A stretch of DNA of 17,754 bases from DAIMZM01 sp036733985 (GCA_036733985.1 DAIMZM010000051.1:1-17754); one strand, 5' to 3'; counted from the stretch's first letter, positions 8,895 through 15,620 are shown. A program made the numbers and translations. Notes: a model not told the origin generated them from the sequence alone.

Positions 8895-9293
8895 CTAAAT
8901 CGCGCTGTCGATAATCGACAGGTCGACGGTCTTGAAATCTTCCTTCACAGCCGCCGGCCAGGGCGGCGTCTTTTTGGCGGCCAGGAATTTCCGCGCTGTT
9001 TCGATGCTGCTTTCGATCAGCAGGACGCTTTCCGTATCCGTTGGCGTTGGCCGCCGGCCCCCCTCAGCCGCTGGGCTTTCCCAGGACAGCAAGACGGAGC
9101 GGTAGGGTGTCTGATTCGGCTTCATGCTGCCGGACTGGGGGTGGGAGAGCAGCGCCGCCCCCTGGTGGATCAGGTCCCGGGCCTTTTCCAGCACCGCCAG
9201 ATAATCGCCGTCCGGCAGGAAGAGTACCGCCAGCCGGCCCTGATGCTTTTGATAGACTTTGTCATTATTGGTAACGATAACAGCCTGGTTCAT
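8895..9293 (-). CDS. grdX: GrdX family protein
   Basis: This 132-residue protein is of the GrdX type: MNQAVIVTNNDKVY start, a central RDLIHQGAALLSHPQSGSMKPNQTPYRS block (39-66) and a C-terminal VDLSIIDSAI. GrdX is regularly the first gene of glycine-reductase operons and its function is unknown. The ATG at 9291-9293 has an AGGAGG five bases upstream. The frame stays open to 9485, but that extension runs through the sigma-54 promoter and is not coding. It is the first gene of the operon, about 38 bases after the predicted transcription start and 40 bases before grdE. Confidence 0.93.
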   Translation of the reverse strand: MNQAVIVTNNDKVYQKHQGRLAVLFLPDGDYLAVLEKARDLIHQGAALLSHPQSGSMKPNQTPYRSVLLSWESPAAEGGRRPTPTDTESVLLIESSIETARKFLAAKKTPPWPAAVKEDFKTVDLSIIDSAI

Positions 9294-9342
9294 TTGCCCC
9301 TCCTGTGCTGGGTGGCGTTTTTGATGCTTAACTTTATTAACA

Positions 9343-9357
9343 GCAATATCCGTGCCA
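9343..9357 (-). promoter_or_regulatory. Sigma-54 promoter of the grd operon
   Basis: The minus strand reads TGGCACGGATATTGCT, a full match to the -24/-12 consensus TGGCACR-N4-TTGCW. The -24 GG is at 9355-9356 and the -12 GC at 9343-9344. Transcription would start near 9331, leaving a short leader before grdX. A sigma-54 activator gene lies divergently 255 bases away. Confidence 0.93.
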
Positions 9358-9457
9358 CTTCCGCGGCTTCTGAAAAAAAATTTGCCCGGCCCTATCCCTG
9401 CCAAACCGCTATGCCTGATCCGCCCAGCCTGGCCCCGCCGCCTAAACCGTGCATTCC

Positions 9458-9474
9458 GCCGCATCGTGTGCGGC
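9458..9474. repeat. Inverted repeat in the grdX-activator intergenic region, candidate enhancer site
   Basis: GCCGCA-TCGTG-TGCGGC has perfect 6-bp arms and lies about 100 bases upstream of the grd -24 box, where sigma-54 activators usually bind. It sits between two CCGTGCA copies (9448-9454 and 9488-9494). Binding by the activator is an inference. The remainder of 9294-9611 holds the two divergent promoters and no gene. Confidence 0.35.
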
Positions 9475-9523
9475 TTCTTGCCCAAATCCGTGCAAAATAT
9501 TTCCCGTATCCTGTCGGAATATA

Positions 9524-9552
9524 TTGACAGCCGCCTTTATTTTGCCTATGCT
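9524..9552 (+). promoter_or_regulatory. Sigma-A promoter of the sigma-54 activator gene
   Basis: TTGACA (9524-9529) and TATGCT (9547-9552) are spaced 17 bases apart, a near-consensus housekeeping promoter. It predicts a start near 9559 and a leader of about 50 bases before the ATG at 9612, so the activator is expressed independently of sigma-54. Confidence 0.85.
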
Positions 9553-9589
9553 ATTCTTAACGCGCGTGCATAATTTGTTACGGCAGGCA

Positions 9590-9612
9590 GGGAAACAGGA
9601 GGGGAAACAGGA
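9590..9612 (+). repeat. Direct repeat of 11 bp at the activator's translation start
   Basis: GGGAAACAGGA occurs at 9590-9600 and 9602-9612, with the second copy ending on the A of the start codon. The junction creates the AGGAGGGG Shine-Dalgarno (9597-9604). Duplicating this segment may tune translation; this is speculative. Confidence 0.7.
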
Positions 9613-10604
9613 TGGACTACTGCATCGAAACCAATAGCCCGGTTTTCCGGAAAGCCCTGGCCTTCTGCGCCAAGGTGGCGGACAGCAATGTGAATATCCT
9701 GCTGATCGGCGAATCCGGCACCGGCAAGGAAATGGCGGCCCGTTACATACACCAGCTCAGCGGCAGGCGGGACAAGCGCTTTGTCGCCGTCAACTGCAGC
9801 GCCTACTCGGAAACGCTGCTGGAATCGGAGCTGTTCGGCCATGAGCGGGGGGCCTTCACCGGCGCGGTGAAGACGAAGGAAGGCAAGCTGGAGCAGGCCC
9901 ATGAAGGGACGCTGTTCCTGGACGAGATCGGCGACACCAACCCCGTCACCCAGGTGAAGCTGCTGCGGGTGATCGAAACCAAGCATATTGAGCCGGTGGG
10001 CAGCAGCACTCCCCGGCATATCGATTTCCGCCTGATCACCGCCACCAATAAGGATTTGCGGGAAGCCATCGGCGCCGCCGTCTTCCGGGAGGATTTCTTC
10101 TACCGCATCAGCACGGTGGCGGTGCGCATCCCTCCCCTGCGGGAGCGCCGGGAAGACCTGGAAATCCTTATCCCCTTCTTCCTGGAAAAGTCCCAGGCGG
10201 CTAATAAAAAAGAGATACAGGCCATGGTGTCGCCGGTGCGCCGCTTCCTCTTCGAATATGATTATCCCGGCAATATCCGGGAGCTGAAAAACATCATCGA
10301 CCGCCTGGTCATCCTCTCCGAGGGGGGCGTGATCACCGAGGACTGCCTGCCGATCCTCTATGCCATGCCTACGGCGGAGGAGCAGGCCCCCGCCCCGGGT
10401 CCGGCCCGCTTGGCGCCGCCCCCGCCCTACCCGGACTTTGGGGAATTCCTGCCGCTCCGCACCTATAAACAGCAAGCTGAGGCAGGCTATTTGGCCTGGG
10501 CTTTGCAGCAGACCAACGGCAATGTGGCGGCGGCCGCCCGCCGCCTGGGCATAAGCCGCAGACAGCTCTTTAACAAGATCAGCGACTATCAGCTGAAAAA
10601 GTAG
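9612..10604 (+). CDS. Sigma-54-dependent transcriptional activator lacking an N-terminal sensor domain (PspF-like architecture)
   Basis: This 330-residue bacterial enhancer-binding protein should hydrolyse ATP to open sigma-54 promoters. The AAA+ domain starts almost at once: Walker A GESGTGKE (33-40), sigma-54-contacting GAFTGA (80-85), Walker B GTLFLDEIGD (99-108), arginine-finger region FREDFFYR (158-165) and sensor II YPGNIREL (218-225). A Pro/Ala-rich linker (about 258-274) leads to a Fis-type HTH (about 303-325, NGNVAAAARRLGISRRQLFNKI). There is no PAS, GAF, ACT or receiver domain, so activity must be controlled by a partner protein or by expression. It is divergent from grdX, which has a perfect sigma-54 promoter, and convergent with the ykvI-like gene, which has another. 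This is the basis for calling it the regulator of both. Confidence 0.95.
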   Translation: MDYCIETNSPVFRKALAFCAKVADSNVNILLIGESGTGKEMAARYIHQLSGRRDKRFVAVNCSAYSETLLESELFGHERGAFTGAVKTKEGKLEQAHEGTLFLDEIGDTNPVTQVKLLRVIETKHIEPVGSSTPRHIDFRLITATNKDLREAIGAAVFREDFFYRISTVAVRIPPLRERREDLEILIPFFLEKSQAANKKEIQAMVSPVRRFLFEYDYPGNIRELKNIIDRLVILSEGGVITEDCLPILYAMPTAEEQAPAPGPARLAPPPPYPDFGEFLPLRTYKQQAEAGYLAWALQQTNGNVAAAARRLGISRRQLFNKISDYQLKK

Positions 10605-10626
10605 CTGCCCGCGCCCTGCCTTTGGC

Positions 10627-11784
10627 TTATTCCGCTCCTTCCCCCCGGCTTTGCCGCAGCTCGCTGACGATTTTCGGCGTATGGTTTTTCAGGATGCGCG
10701 TGCGCACGTCGGTGACGACCATCATGAAGAAGAGCAGGAAGCCCACATAGCCGTTAAGCACATAGACCAGGTTGATCAGCCGGTCAAAGGGCACCACCAG
10801 GCCGATGAGCACGCCGGCCAGGCCCAGGACCAGCAGCAGCAGGCGGTAGCGCTTGCTTTTTTCATCCGGAGCAAAGCGCTTGACCGGCGTCCAGAGCAGC
10901 GGGGCGGCAGTGGTATAGATTTCGGTGAAGACGATGATCGTGAAGATCACCGCCAGGGCCGGGTTGATTTTGGTCGCCAGGACCAAAGTGGGGATCTGCA
11001 CGCCGGCAACGTCGGTAAGATTGGCGGAGAGGCCCAGCATCAGCAGCAATACCGCCAGGGAGAAGAGGAAAGCGCCGAAAATCGCGCCGTAGACGGCTTC
11101 CCGCTTGCTGTTGGCGGTTTTGCCTAAGTTGGTCATGAACACCGCCAGCCACATCATGCAGAAGCCCACATAGGAGGCGCAGGCCACGAACCAGTTGACG
11201 CTGGCCCGCATGATGACGCCGCCTTCCACCAGGGCGGGCACCTGGGCCGGGAAGGTGGAAAGGCCTTCCGGGTGCATCAGGATGCCGGCGATGCCCAGGA
11301 TGATGGCCAGCACCGAGACTACCGGGCCGATGGAGCCGATGATATCCACCAGGCGGTTGAAGCCGAAGTAAAGGGTGATCAGGGTCAGCACCCCCATAAC
11401 GCCGCCGCCCAGCCAATTGGGCAGGCCGAACTGCTGCTGCACCGCAGCGCCGGCGCCGGCCACCATCACCCAGAAGGACATGAACAGGAAGATGACGGAA
11501 AAATAATCAAAGAAATTACCCACAATCCTGCCGCAATAATAGCGATAAATATTCTTCGGCTCGGCAAACTGCTGCTCATAACCGACCGCGCTGAAGCTGA
11601 CGCCTACGTAGACGAATAAGATGAACATCAGGATAATACTAGCAATGCCCTGATAATGATAGGCAACGAAGTATTGCATGATTTCCTGCCCGGTGGTGAA
11701 GCCGGAGCCAATCAGGAGGCCGATGAAAGCGCCCCCCATGATGATGACCCGTAAAACGCTGACCTTACCCTTATTTTTTTCCAT
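10627..11784 (-). CDS. YkvI-family integral membrane transporter
   Basis: This 385-residue polytopic protein has about ten hydrophobic segments. Its GSGFTTGQEIMQYF motif in the first helix (about 26-39) is characteristic of the YkvI family (COG3949), which belongs to the APC/LeuT-like fold; its substrates are not established. The chosen ATG (11782-11784) has an AAAGGGG ribosome binding site. An in-frame ATG at 11884-11886, preceded by GAAAGG, would add 34 polar residues without membrane character. A sigma-54 promoter upstream and adjacency to the activator and the grd operon suggest import of the reductase substrate (glycine, sarcosine or betaine). That role is inference. It converges with the activator gene with only 22 bases between stops and no clear terminator. 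Confidence 0.85.
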   Translation of the reverse strand: MEKNKGKVSVLRVIIMGGAFIGLLIGSGFTTGQEIMQYFVAYHYQGIASIILMFILFVYVGVSFSAVGYEQQFAEPKNIYRYYCGRIVGNFFDYFSVIFLFMSFWVMVAGAGAAVQQQFGLPNWLGGGVMGVLTLITLYFGFNRLVDIIGSIGPVVSVLAIILGIAGILMHPEGLSTFPAQVPALVEGGVIMRASVNWFVACASYVGFCMMWLAVFMTNLGKTANSKREAVYGAIFGAFLFSLAVLLLMLGLSANLTDVAGVQIPTLVLATKINPALAVIFTIIVFTEIYTTAAPLLWTPVKRFAPDEKSKRYRLLLLVLGLAGVLIGLVVPFDRLINLVYVLNGYVGFLLFFMMVVTDVRTRILKNHTPKIVSELRQSRGEGAE

Positions 11785-11892
11785 AACAAGCCCCTTTCTG
11801 TACCTTGTTCCATCCTCGGGAAAAAGAACTTCCTCTGCCGGTTTGTCGTACTGCGCGTCCCCTCCCCCAGCCCGGTTATGATTCATAAAATA

Positions 11893-11918
11893 GCCTTTCG
11901 TATTGCGCCTTTCGTATT
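11893..11918 (-). repeat. 12-bp direct repeat in the leader of the ykvI-like gene
   Basis: AATACGAAAGGC occurs twice on the minus strand (11907-11918 and 11893-11904), 2 bases apart, between the predicted sigma-54 start and the ATG at 11886. Each copy holds a GAAAGG that could act as a ribosome binding site. Function unknown. Confidence 0.75.
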
Positions 11919-11943
11919 TACTCCTTTCCTAAATTACTTAAGA

Positions 11944-11958
11944 AGCAATATTCGTACC
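11944..11958 (-). promoter_or_regulatory. Sigma-54 promoter of the ykvI-like transporter gene
   Basis: The minus strand reads TGGTACGAATATTGCT, one mismatch (T for C at position 4) from TGGCACR-N4-TTGCW, with -24 GG and -12 GC in place. It resembles the grd promoter beyond the consensus: both have ATATTGCT, then a TTAA within seven bases. Predicted transcription start is near 11932, about 46 bases before the ATG at 11886 and 148 before the ATG at 11784. Confidence 0.82.
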
Positions 11959-12070
11959 AGAGTTGAATTTGGGGAAGATCATGCATATCACTGGCTAATT
12001 TGCCGATTTTGGCCTGGTTTTATGCCATACCTTCGTCCTCTCGGTTGGTGAACGTGTATCTATTATCAGG

Positions 12071-12115
12071 ATAGAGAAAATAGTTGCACAAATTGCGGGC
12101 AACTATTTTCTCTAT
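12071..12115. repeat. Perfect 17-bp inverted repeat with 11-bp loop
   Basis: ATAGAGAAAATAGTTGC (12071-12087) is matched by GCAACTATTTTCTCTAT (12099-12115). It lies about 115-155 bases upstream of the ykvI -24 box, in the usual enhancer zone, and 225 bases before degV. No gene is adjacent that would need a terminator here. The rest of the 11785-12340 gap contains the sigma-54 promoter, the leader repeats and an AT-rich stretch before degV, with no convincing ORF. Confidence 0.85.
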
Positions 12116-12340
12116 TCCCGGCTTCCGGGGATGTGTTCGGCCCTGGCGGCCTTCTTTCTTTGATAAAGGCCAACCTAAGCTGCTTACTATTTCCGGGTGT
12201 TTTAATTTTGACATAATAAGAGGTGTAAACTGGGAAGATATAGAATAAAGTATGGGGGTTGGCGCAGCAGTTGGGCCGGCGCCAGCGTATGGCCAGATAC
12301 AGCTCAGGCTTGACCACAATAAAATAAATGGAGGCAAAAA

Positions 12341-13171
12341 ATGGGCTATAGGATCATAGCGGACAGCTGCTGTGATATGACTCCGGCGCTGAAAGAAAGG
12401 CTGGGCGTGATAACCGTCCCCTTGTCCATGCTATTGGGGGAGAAAAGCTTCATCGATGATGAAACCCTGGATCTGCCGGCGTTTATGGCGGAAATGGAAA
12501 GCTGTACCGGGAAGATCGGCTCGGCGGCGCCCTCGCCCCTATTGTATAAGGATGCCTTTCAAGGCGCGCCCGCGTCGTTTGCCGTCACATTGTCCAGCAA
12601 GCTGTCCAGCTCTTATGCCAACGCCAGGCTGGGGCAGGAGATGGCGGAGGAGGAAGGCGCGGACGTCCATGTCTTTGACTCTAAAAGCGCCTCCGCCGGG
12701 GAAGTGCTGGTGGTGCTGAAAATCCGCGCCATGATTGACGCGGGTTTCCATAAAGCCAAGATCATCCCTGCTGTGGAAAGCTTTATCCAGGAGATGAGAA
12801 CCTATTTTGTTCTGGATAACATCGAAAATCTGCTGAAGAATGGGCGGCTGAATAAAATTGTCGGCAAGCTGATTTTCCTGCTCAATATCAAACCGGTGAT
12901 GGGCGCGGACAAAGACGGCAATATTACCCTCTATGACCATGCCCGGGGACAGAACCAGATCATTCGGAAAATGGCGGACGCCATTGAAAAAAGCGGCAAG
13001 CGTACCGAAGGGGAAAGCCTGGTCATTACCCATTGCCAAAACCCCGGGCTTGCGGAACGGCTGATGGCGGCCATTCAGGACCGTTACCACTTCAAAGAGA
13101 TACTGATCGTGCCCACAGGCGGCCTGAGCTCAACCTATGCCAATACGGGCGGCGTGGTCATGGCTTTCTAG
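12341..13171 (+). CDS. DegV family protein (fatty-acid-binding, FakB-like)
   Basis: This 276-residue soluble protein has the DegV layout: N-terminal YRIIADSCCDMTP, a lid segment, TLSSKLSSSYANA, then VHVFDSKSASAGE, NLLKNGRLNKIVG and LLNIKPVM, and a C-terminal PTGGLSSTYANTGGVVMAF. Relatives bind a fatty acid and can present it to a FakA kinase; no fakA gene is seen here. The usual TSQPS acyl-binding segment is replaced by IGSAAPSP (59-66), so ligand handling may differ. The ATG follows GGAGG by 6 bases. It is a single-gene unit with its own downstream terminator. Confidence 0.9.
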   Translation: MGYRIIADSCCDMTPALKERLGVITVPLSMLLGEKSFIDDETLDLPAFMAEMESCTGKIGSAAPSPLLYKDAFQGAPASFAVTLSSKLSSSYANARLGQEMAEEEGADVHVFDSKSASAGEVLVVLKIRAMIDAGFHKAKIIPAVESFIQEMRTYFVLDNIENLLKNGRLNKIVGKLIFLLNIKPVMGADKDGNITLYDHARGQNQIIRKMADAIEKSGKRTEGESLVITHCQNPGLAERLMAAIQDRYHFKEILIVPTGGLSSTYANTGGVVMAF

Positions 13172-13256
13172 GCTGAGAGATGCGCTTCCGCGGCGGCGGA
13201 TCCGGATTATTCTCGAAGGACTTTGTGACAGGTTAAACATGGCGTATGCCATAAGT

Positions 13257-13284
13257 AAAGCGGGCCCCTGGGCCCGCTTTTGGC
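13257..13284 (+). terminator. Intrinsic terminator of degV
   Basis: AAAGCGGGCCC (13257-13267) pairs with GGGCCCGCTTT (13270-13280), with a T run and further T-rich sequence after it. It lies 86 bases after the degV stop. Confidence 0.9.
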
Positions 13285-13334
13285 GTCTTTATTTCTATAG
13301 TAGGATTGCTTCGGTATGATTATTTCCAGTATAA

Positions 13335-13559
13335 TTACTTCCAATAATTGTTTGCGGCGGCTATGGTTTGATAATTTATTGCAATTACTTGTGAAACAGC
13401 TATCAGGCTATCCGCGTTTCTCGAATATTTTGGGCGCAGTTTTTTCCGGATCTCTTGAGACGGCTGTGTGTATTCCACCCCTTTTTGCGAAAGTTTAATG
13501 GCTAATTCAAAACCCTCTTGCGGGGTGGCGGTTTTCAGACTTCTAAGCCATTGGTTCAT
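13335..13559 (-). CDS. Doubtful small hypothetical protein (74 aa)
   Basis: The frame starts with ATG at 13557-13559, preceded by AAAGGGGG about 9 bases upstream, and ends at TAA (13335-13337). The product is hydrophilic, with a basic EIRKKLRPKYSR stretch at about 36-47 and no membrane segment or recognised domain. The region is clearly more AT-rich than the neighbouring genes, especially in the 3' half, so it may be acquired DNA, a gene remnant or non-coding. It stands alone between two terminators facing it. Confidence 0.35.
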   Translation of the reverse strand: MNQWLRSLKTATPQEGFELAIKLSQKGVEYTQPSQEIRKKLRPKYSRNADSLIAVSQVIAINYQTIAAANNYWK

Positions 13560-13624
13560 AAAATTCAGCCCCCTTTCCTATAGTTACACGATATGTTTAC
13601 CAAAGCGGGGGGTTCGCGGAACAG

Positions 13625-13660
13625 AAAAATTTAAACCCCCGCCGGTTGTCTGCCGGCGGG
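13625..13660 (-). terminator. Intrinsic terminator downstream of the uracil-DNA-glycosylase-like gene
   Basis: On the minus strand CCCGCCGG pairs with CCGGCGGG (13653-13660 with 13638-13645) around a 7-base loop, followed by the T-rich TTTAAATTTTT. It is 98 bases after the stop at 13758 and probably ends the ilv-udg transcript. Confidence 0.85.
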
Positions 13661-13757
13661 AGCGGGGCCTGGGCTGATCGTGGCTTGATACGGTATATTG
13701 GGAATTATACAAAGCCAAAAACGCTATCACCGCAAATATGCGGCCCGGTTCCCCGCG

Positions 13758-14324
13758 CTATAGCCGTTGCGCCAGCATATGCCAATCCTCCATAAACCGG
13801 GGCAGCAGATTGGGCCGCCATCTTACCGCCAACGGATGGTAAGAGACCAGGCAGGGATATCCCAGAAGCGTCTGCCACCGTCCTCTGCGGTTTTTTACGC
13901 AGGCGTCCTCATCGTTAAACAGGGCCTGGGTAACCACGTCCCCCAAGCAGACGATGACCTTTGGCCGCATCCTTTCTATTTGGCGGATTAAAAACGGCTT
14001 GCTGAAAGCCCGCACCGCTTCTTTGTTATATTGGCGCAGGGGCCTGCATTTCAGAAGATACGTTAAATAAATATCATTTTCCGTCAGATTGGCCTGATGC
14101 AGGGCCGTCTGCAAGGTCTGCCGGGTGCCGCAGACATAGCCGTTCCCCGCTTTATCTTCCCGGGCGCCCGGGTTATCTAAAATAACAAGAATGGGCGCCT
14201 GGGGATTGCCTTCCCCCCAAATGACCCGGGATTTTTGCGTGCATATCTCACATTGCTGATAAGCCTCGGCCTCTTTTGGCAATTTATCTTCCGGCCAGAT
14301 TGCCGGTTCAAAGCCTGGATCCAT
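13758..14324 (-). CDS. Uracil-DNA glycosylase family protein, family 4-like, with an incomplete cysteine cluster
   Basis: This 188-residue protein resembles family 4 uracil-DNA glycosylases, which remove uracil from DNA. Visible motifs are VILDNPGAREDKAG (47-60, the active-site loop region), YLTYLLKCRPL (86-95), a VIVCLGD strand (123-129) and SYHPLA (161-166, the HPS-type motif). The [4Fe-4S] ligands in this family are CxxC, KC and a fourth Cys in a CxPFLxxQI context. Here Cys25, Cys28 and Cys93 are present, but the fourth position is Ser108 (FSKPFLIRQI). The ATG at 14322-14324 follows GGAGG; an in-frame GTG at 14336 overlaps that site and is rejected. It lies 77 bases after ilvA and may be read from the ilv operon. 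Confidence 0.8.
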   Translation of the reverse strand: MDPGFEPAIWPEDKLPKEAEAYQQCEICTQKSRVIWGEGNPQAPILVILDNPGAREDKAGNGYVCGTRQTLQTALHQANLTENDIYLTYLLKCRPLRQYNKEAVRAFSKPFLIRQIERMRPKVIVCLGDVVTQALFNDEDACVKNRRGRWQTLLGYPCLVSYHPLAVRWRPNLLPRFMEDWHMLAQRL

Positions 14325-14401
14325 TTTATCCTCCACTGCCTGTTGGAATCCTAACGGATAATCCTTATCCGGGGACCGGGCGGCCGGTTGGTTTAGGGCT
14401 T

Positions 14402-15598
14402 TCAGCCGCAGAGCCGGAAGCCTTTTTCCTGCAGGGCGCCGCGGATCTGCTGCAAATGGGCATGATTCCGGGTTTCCATAGAAATGTTCAGGTAGCAGCC
14501 GCTGATGGCCATATTTTCCCCGCCGGGCGTGTATTGGACGCGGATGATATTGGCGTCCGCCGCCGCGATGATGGACGAGACTTCCCTGAGCTGCCCCGGC
14601 TTATCAATCAGGGCGATGGTCAGATGGGTCAGCCGCCCGGAACTGAGCAGGCCCCGGTTGATCACCCGGGAGAGGATGTTCACGTCGATATTGCCGCCGG
14701 AAACCATGGCGCAGGCCTTTTTCCCGGCGAGGGGCAGCTTGCCGAACATGGCCGCCGCTACCGCCACCGCCCCGGCCCCCTCGGCCACCAACTTTTGCTG
14801 CTCCATCAGGGCCAGGATGGCCGCGGCAATCTCGTCGTCGCAGACCGTGACGATCTCATCCACATAGCGGCTGCACAGCTCATAAGTAAGATGCCCCGGC
14901 TCCTTCACGGCGATACCGTCGGCAAAAGTGGAGACGGTTTCCAGACAGCAACAGCCTTTTTCCTCCAGGGCGCGTTTCATGCTGTCGGCGCCGCTGGCCT
15001 GTACGCCATAGACCTGGCACTGGGGATGCAGGGTCTTGATCACAGCGGCCATGCCGGAGATCAGCCCGCCGCCGCCCACCGGTACCACCACCGCCTCTAA
15101 ATCCGGCAGCTGGTCCAGGAGTTCCAGGGCAATGGTCCCCTGGCCGGCAATGACTTGCTCATCGTCAAAGGGATGGACGAAGACGGCTCCTGTTTCATCC
15201 CGGAAAGCCAGGGCTTCATTATAGGCGTCGTCGTAAACGCCGTCCACCAGGCGGATTTCCACCCCGTAGCGGCGGGTGGATTCGATCTTGGAAATCGGCG
15301 CGGTGGCGGGCAGAAAGATGGTGGCTTTGACGCCGAAGCTCTGGGCCGCCAAGGCTACGCCCTGGGCATGATTCCCGGCGGAGCAGGCCACCACGCCCAA
15401 GTCCTGCTCTGCCGGGCTGAGGGAAGCGATCTTGAAATAAGCCCCCCGCACCTTGAAGGAGCCGGTTTTCTGCAGGTTCTCTGTTTTCAGGTAGAGCTCA
15501 CAGCCTGGGGCCAGGCCGGGGGCGAAAATCAGATCGGTTTTCCGTACCACGTCCTTCAGCACATGGCCGGCTAAATAGAATTTATCTAAGGTCAGCAT
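14402..15598 (-). CDS. ilvA: Threonine ammonia-lyase (threonine dehydratase), short form with C-terminal ACT domain
   Basis: This 398-residue fold-type II PLP enzyme deaminates threonine to 2-oxobutanoate, the entry to isoleucine synthesis. The PLP lysine is Lys49 in TGSFKVRGA, the asparagine-loop motif is SAGNHAQG (73-80) and the phosphate-binding loop GGGGL is at 175-179. A C-terminal ACT-like domain (about 325-398, LTIALIDKPGQLREV) suggests amino-acid feedback control. Length fits the short form rather than the roughly 510-residue IlvA with two ACT-like units. A catabolic role like TdcB is possible, but position 22 bases after ilvD favours biosynthesis. The ATG has a GGAAGGAG ribosome binding site with a short 4-base spacing. 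Confidence 0.92.
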   Translation of the reverse strand: MLTLDKFYLAGHVLKDVVRKTDLIFAPGLAPGCELYLKTENLQKTGSFKVRGAYFKIASLSPAEQDLGVVACSAGNHAQGVALAAQSFGVKATIFLPATAPISKIESTRRYGVEIRLVDGVYDDAYNEALAFRDETGAVFVHPFDDEQVIAGQGTIALELLDQLPDLEAVVVPVGGGGLISGMAAVIKTLHPQCQVYGVQASGADSMKRALEEKGCCCLETVSTFADGIAVKEPGHLTYELCSRYVDEIVTVCDDEIAAAILALMEQQKLVAEGAGAVAVAAAMFGKLPLAGKKACAMVSGGNIDVNILSRVINRGLLSSGRLTHLTIALIDKPGQLREVSSIIAAADANIIRVQYTPGGENMAISGCYLNISMETRNHAHLQQIRGALQEKGFRLCG

Positions 15599-15620
15599 GG
15601 GGCTCCTTCCCGCCTCTTGT

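Noticed and set aside
9294..9485. N-terminal extension of grdX
   Set aside because: It would run through the sigma-54 promoter and lacks a ribosome binding site; the ATG at 9293 has an AGGAGG and gives the family length.
9546..10475. 309-codon minus-strand frame
   Set aside because: Antisense to the sigma-54 activator, which has all AAA+ motifs in order.
12208..12236. TTGACA upstream of degV as a -35 box
   Set aside because: No acceptable -10 hexamer lies 15-19 bases downstream (TGGGAA at 17), so no promoter is called.
14355..14371. CGGATAA-N3-TTATCCG hairpin between ilvA and the glycosylase gene as a terminator
   Set aside because: Short stem with no U tract on either strand; the genes are more likely co-transcribed.
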